Positions 63,831 through 64,000 of a stretch of 64,000 bases of DNA are shown one piece after another. The notes below the pieces were generated by a model. It saw nothing but the letters and a program-made list of their open reading frames with translations, made no database searches and had not been told where the DNA came from. This stretch comes from Dioctria linearis (taxonomy: Eukaryota; Arthropoda; Insecta; Diptera; Asilidae). The DNA is taken from assembly GCA_963930735.1 (NCBI GenBank), contig CAWVNZ010000168.1, positions 1-64,000 on the forward strand. The letters are read 5' to 3'. Every line of letters begins with the position of its first letter. Position 1 is the first letter of the stretch. The translations under genes were made by a program, and so were the position numbers.

Positions 63831-64000
63831 AAAATTATTGTTTGAATAATTTACTATAGAAAAGGCAACCCCTGGCGTAATTAAAATTTGCGACAGTAAA
63901 AAATTACTTTTTGAAAAATTTACTATAGAAAAGGCAATCCTTGGCGCAATTAAAATTTGCGACAGTAGAAAATTATTTTTTGGAAAATTTACTGTAGAAA

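Larger units (their letters stand above)
1..64000. repeat. 69-bp satellite tandem array filling the whole window
   Basis: Every stretch I read is a copy of the same 69-bp unit arranged head to tail in one orientation, with single-base variants and occasional 1-2 bp indels. Distances between shared variants are close to multiples of 69: 345, 897, 966, 1657, 2140, 2760 and 12,556 bp. No segment above one monomer departs from the repeat, so there is no unique sequence, gene or mobile element. Both window edges lie inside the array. The consensus is about 26% G+C. Gene-free arrays of this size with nested higher-order repeats are typical of eukaryotic satellite DNA. That assignment is inference, and the species and chromosomal position cannot be read from the sequence. 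Confidence 0.98.
58480..64000. repeat. Right-end array of 24-monomer-related units, running off the window
   Basis: The monomer series resembles 43-47 kb: a seven-T tttttttgc monomer near 59,985, the gaaatggc cassette at about 60,899 and 61,724, and gcaacag and gccacag monomers. The 60,899 to 61,724 spacing is 825 bp, 12 monomers minus 3. The array continues past base 64,000 without change. Confidence 0.75.

Noticed and set aside
1..64000. CRISPR array
   Set aside because: There is a regular period but no unique spacers; the whole 69 bp repeats, and no cas-like sequence is present.
1..64000. Repeat region of a giant bacterial surface protein
   Set aside because: Frames break many times on both strands through inherited stops and 1-bp indels, and no non-repeat head, anchor or signal region is seen.
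1..64000. AATAAA polyadenylation signals
   Set aside because: They arise from the gacaataaa variant and A/T richness on either strand and do not mark the end of any gene.
1..64000. CENP-B box within the monomer
   Set aside because: The G+C box does not match the motif as I know it, which needs a TTCG and a CGGG core; neither is present in order.
1..64000. Transposon, tRNA, rRNA or viral insertion
   Set aside because: No segment longer than one monomer departs from the satellite, so there is no room for such an element.

Overview
The whole 64 kb window is one uninterrupted tandem array (satellite DNA) built from a monomer of 69 bp. I find no gene, RNA gene, transposon or unique spacer in it. 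The array enters at the left edge and leaves at the right edge in mid-array, so it is longer than the window; at 69 bp per unit it holds roughly 925 monomers. The consensus monomer is about 26% G+C (18 of 69 bases). It alternates A/T tracts with one G+C-rich box, ggcaatccctggcg, and a shorter gcgacag motif. Megabase-style, gene-free, AT-rich arrays with nested higher-order repeats suggest eukaryotic heterochromatin (centromeric, pericentromeric or subtelomeric). The sequence does not let me name the species.

All long open reading frames follow from the repeat. Sixty-nine is 23 codons, and the consensus has one stop-free frame on each strand. Tandem copies therefore stay open until a stop-creating variant or an indel occurs. 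I read these as by-products of period length and not as genes.

The array has two domains. The left domain (1 to about 31 kb) carries a long block present three times (about 0.54-4.65, 16.74-21.65 and 22.95-26.98 kb), a near-identical 40-monomer tandem duplication (about 5.94-11.39 kb) and a 33-monomer tandem duplication (26.34-30.77 kb). A variant gaaacggc is common here and I saw it only before 23.1 kb. The right domain (about 31-64 kb) is rich in ttagtttttg monomers. It is dominated by a 12.56 kb super-unit of 182 monomers (about 36.93-49.49 kb), followed directly by a second, contracted copy (about 49.49-58.48 kb). The second copy differs by gains and losses of close to whole numbers of monomers. 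Inside it are younger 24-, 13-, 12- and 5-monomer tandem duplications.

The layout fits repeated rounds of in-register unequal exchange or segmental amplification. One event left a readable out-of-register junction: a 105 bp duplication at 17,883-18,092 that left a 37 bp truncated monomer. Block boundaries were read by eye from shared marker variants and are good to about one monomer.
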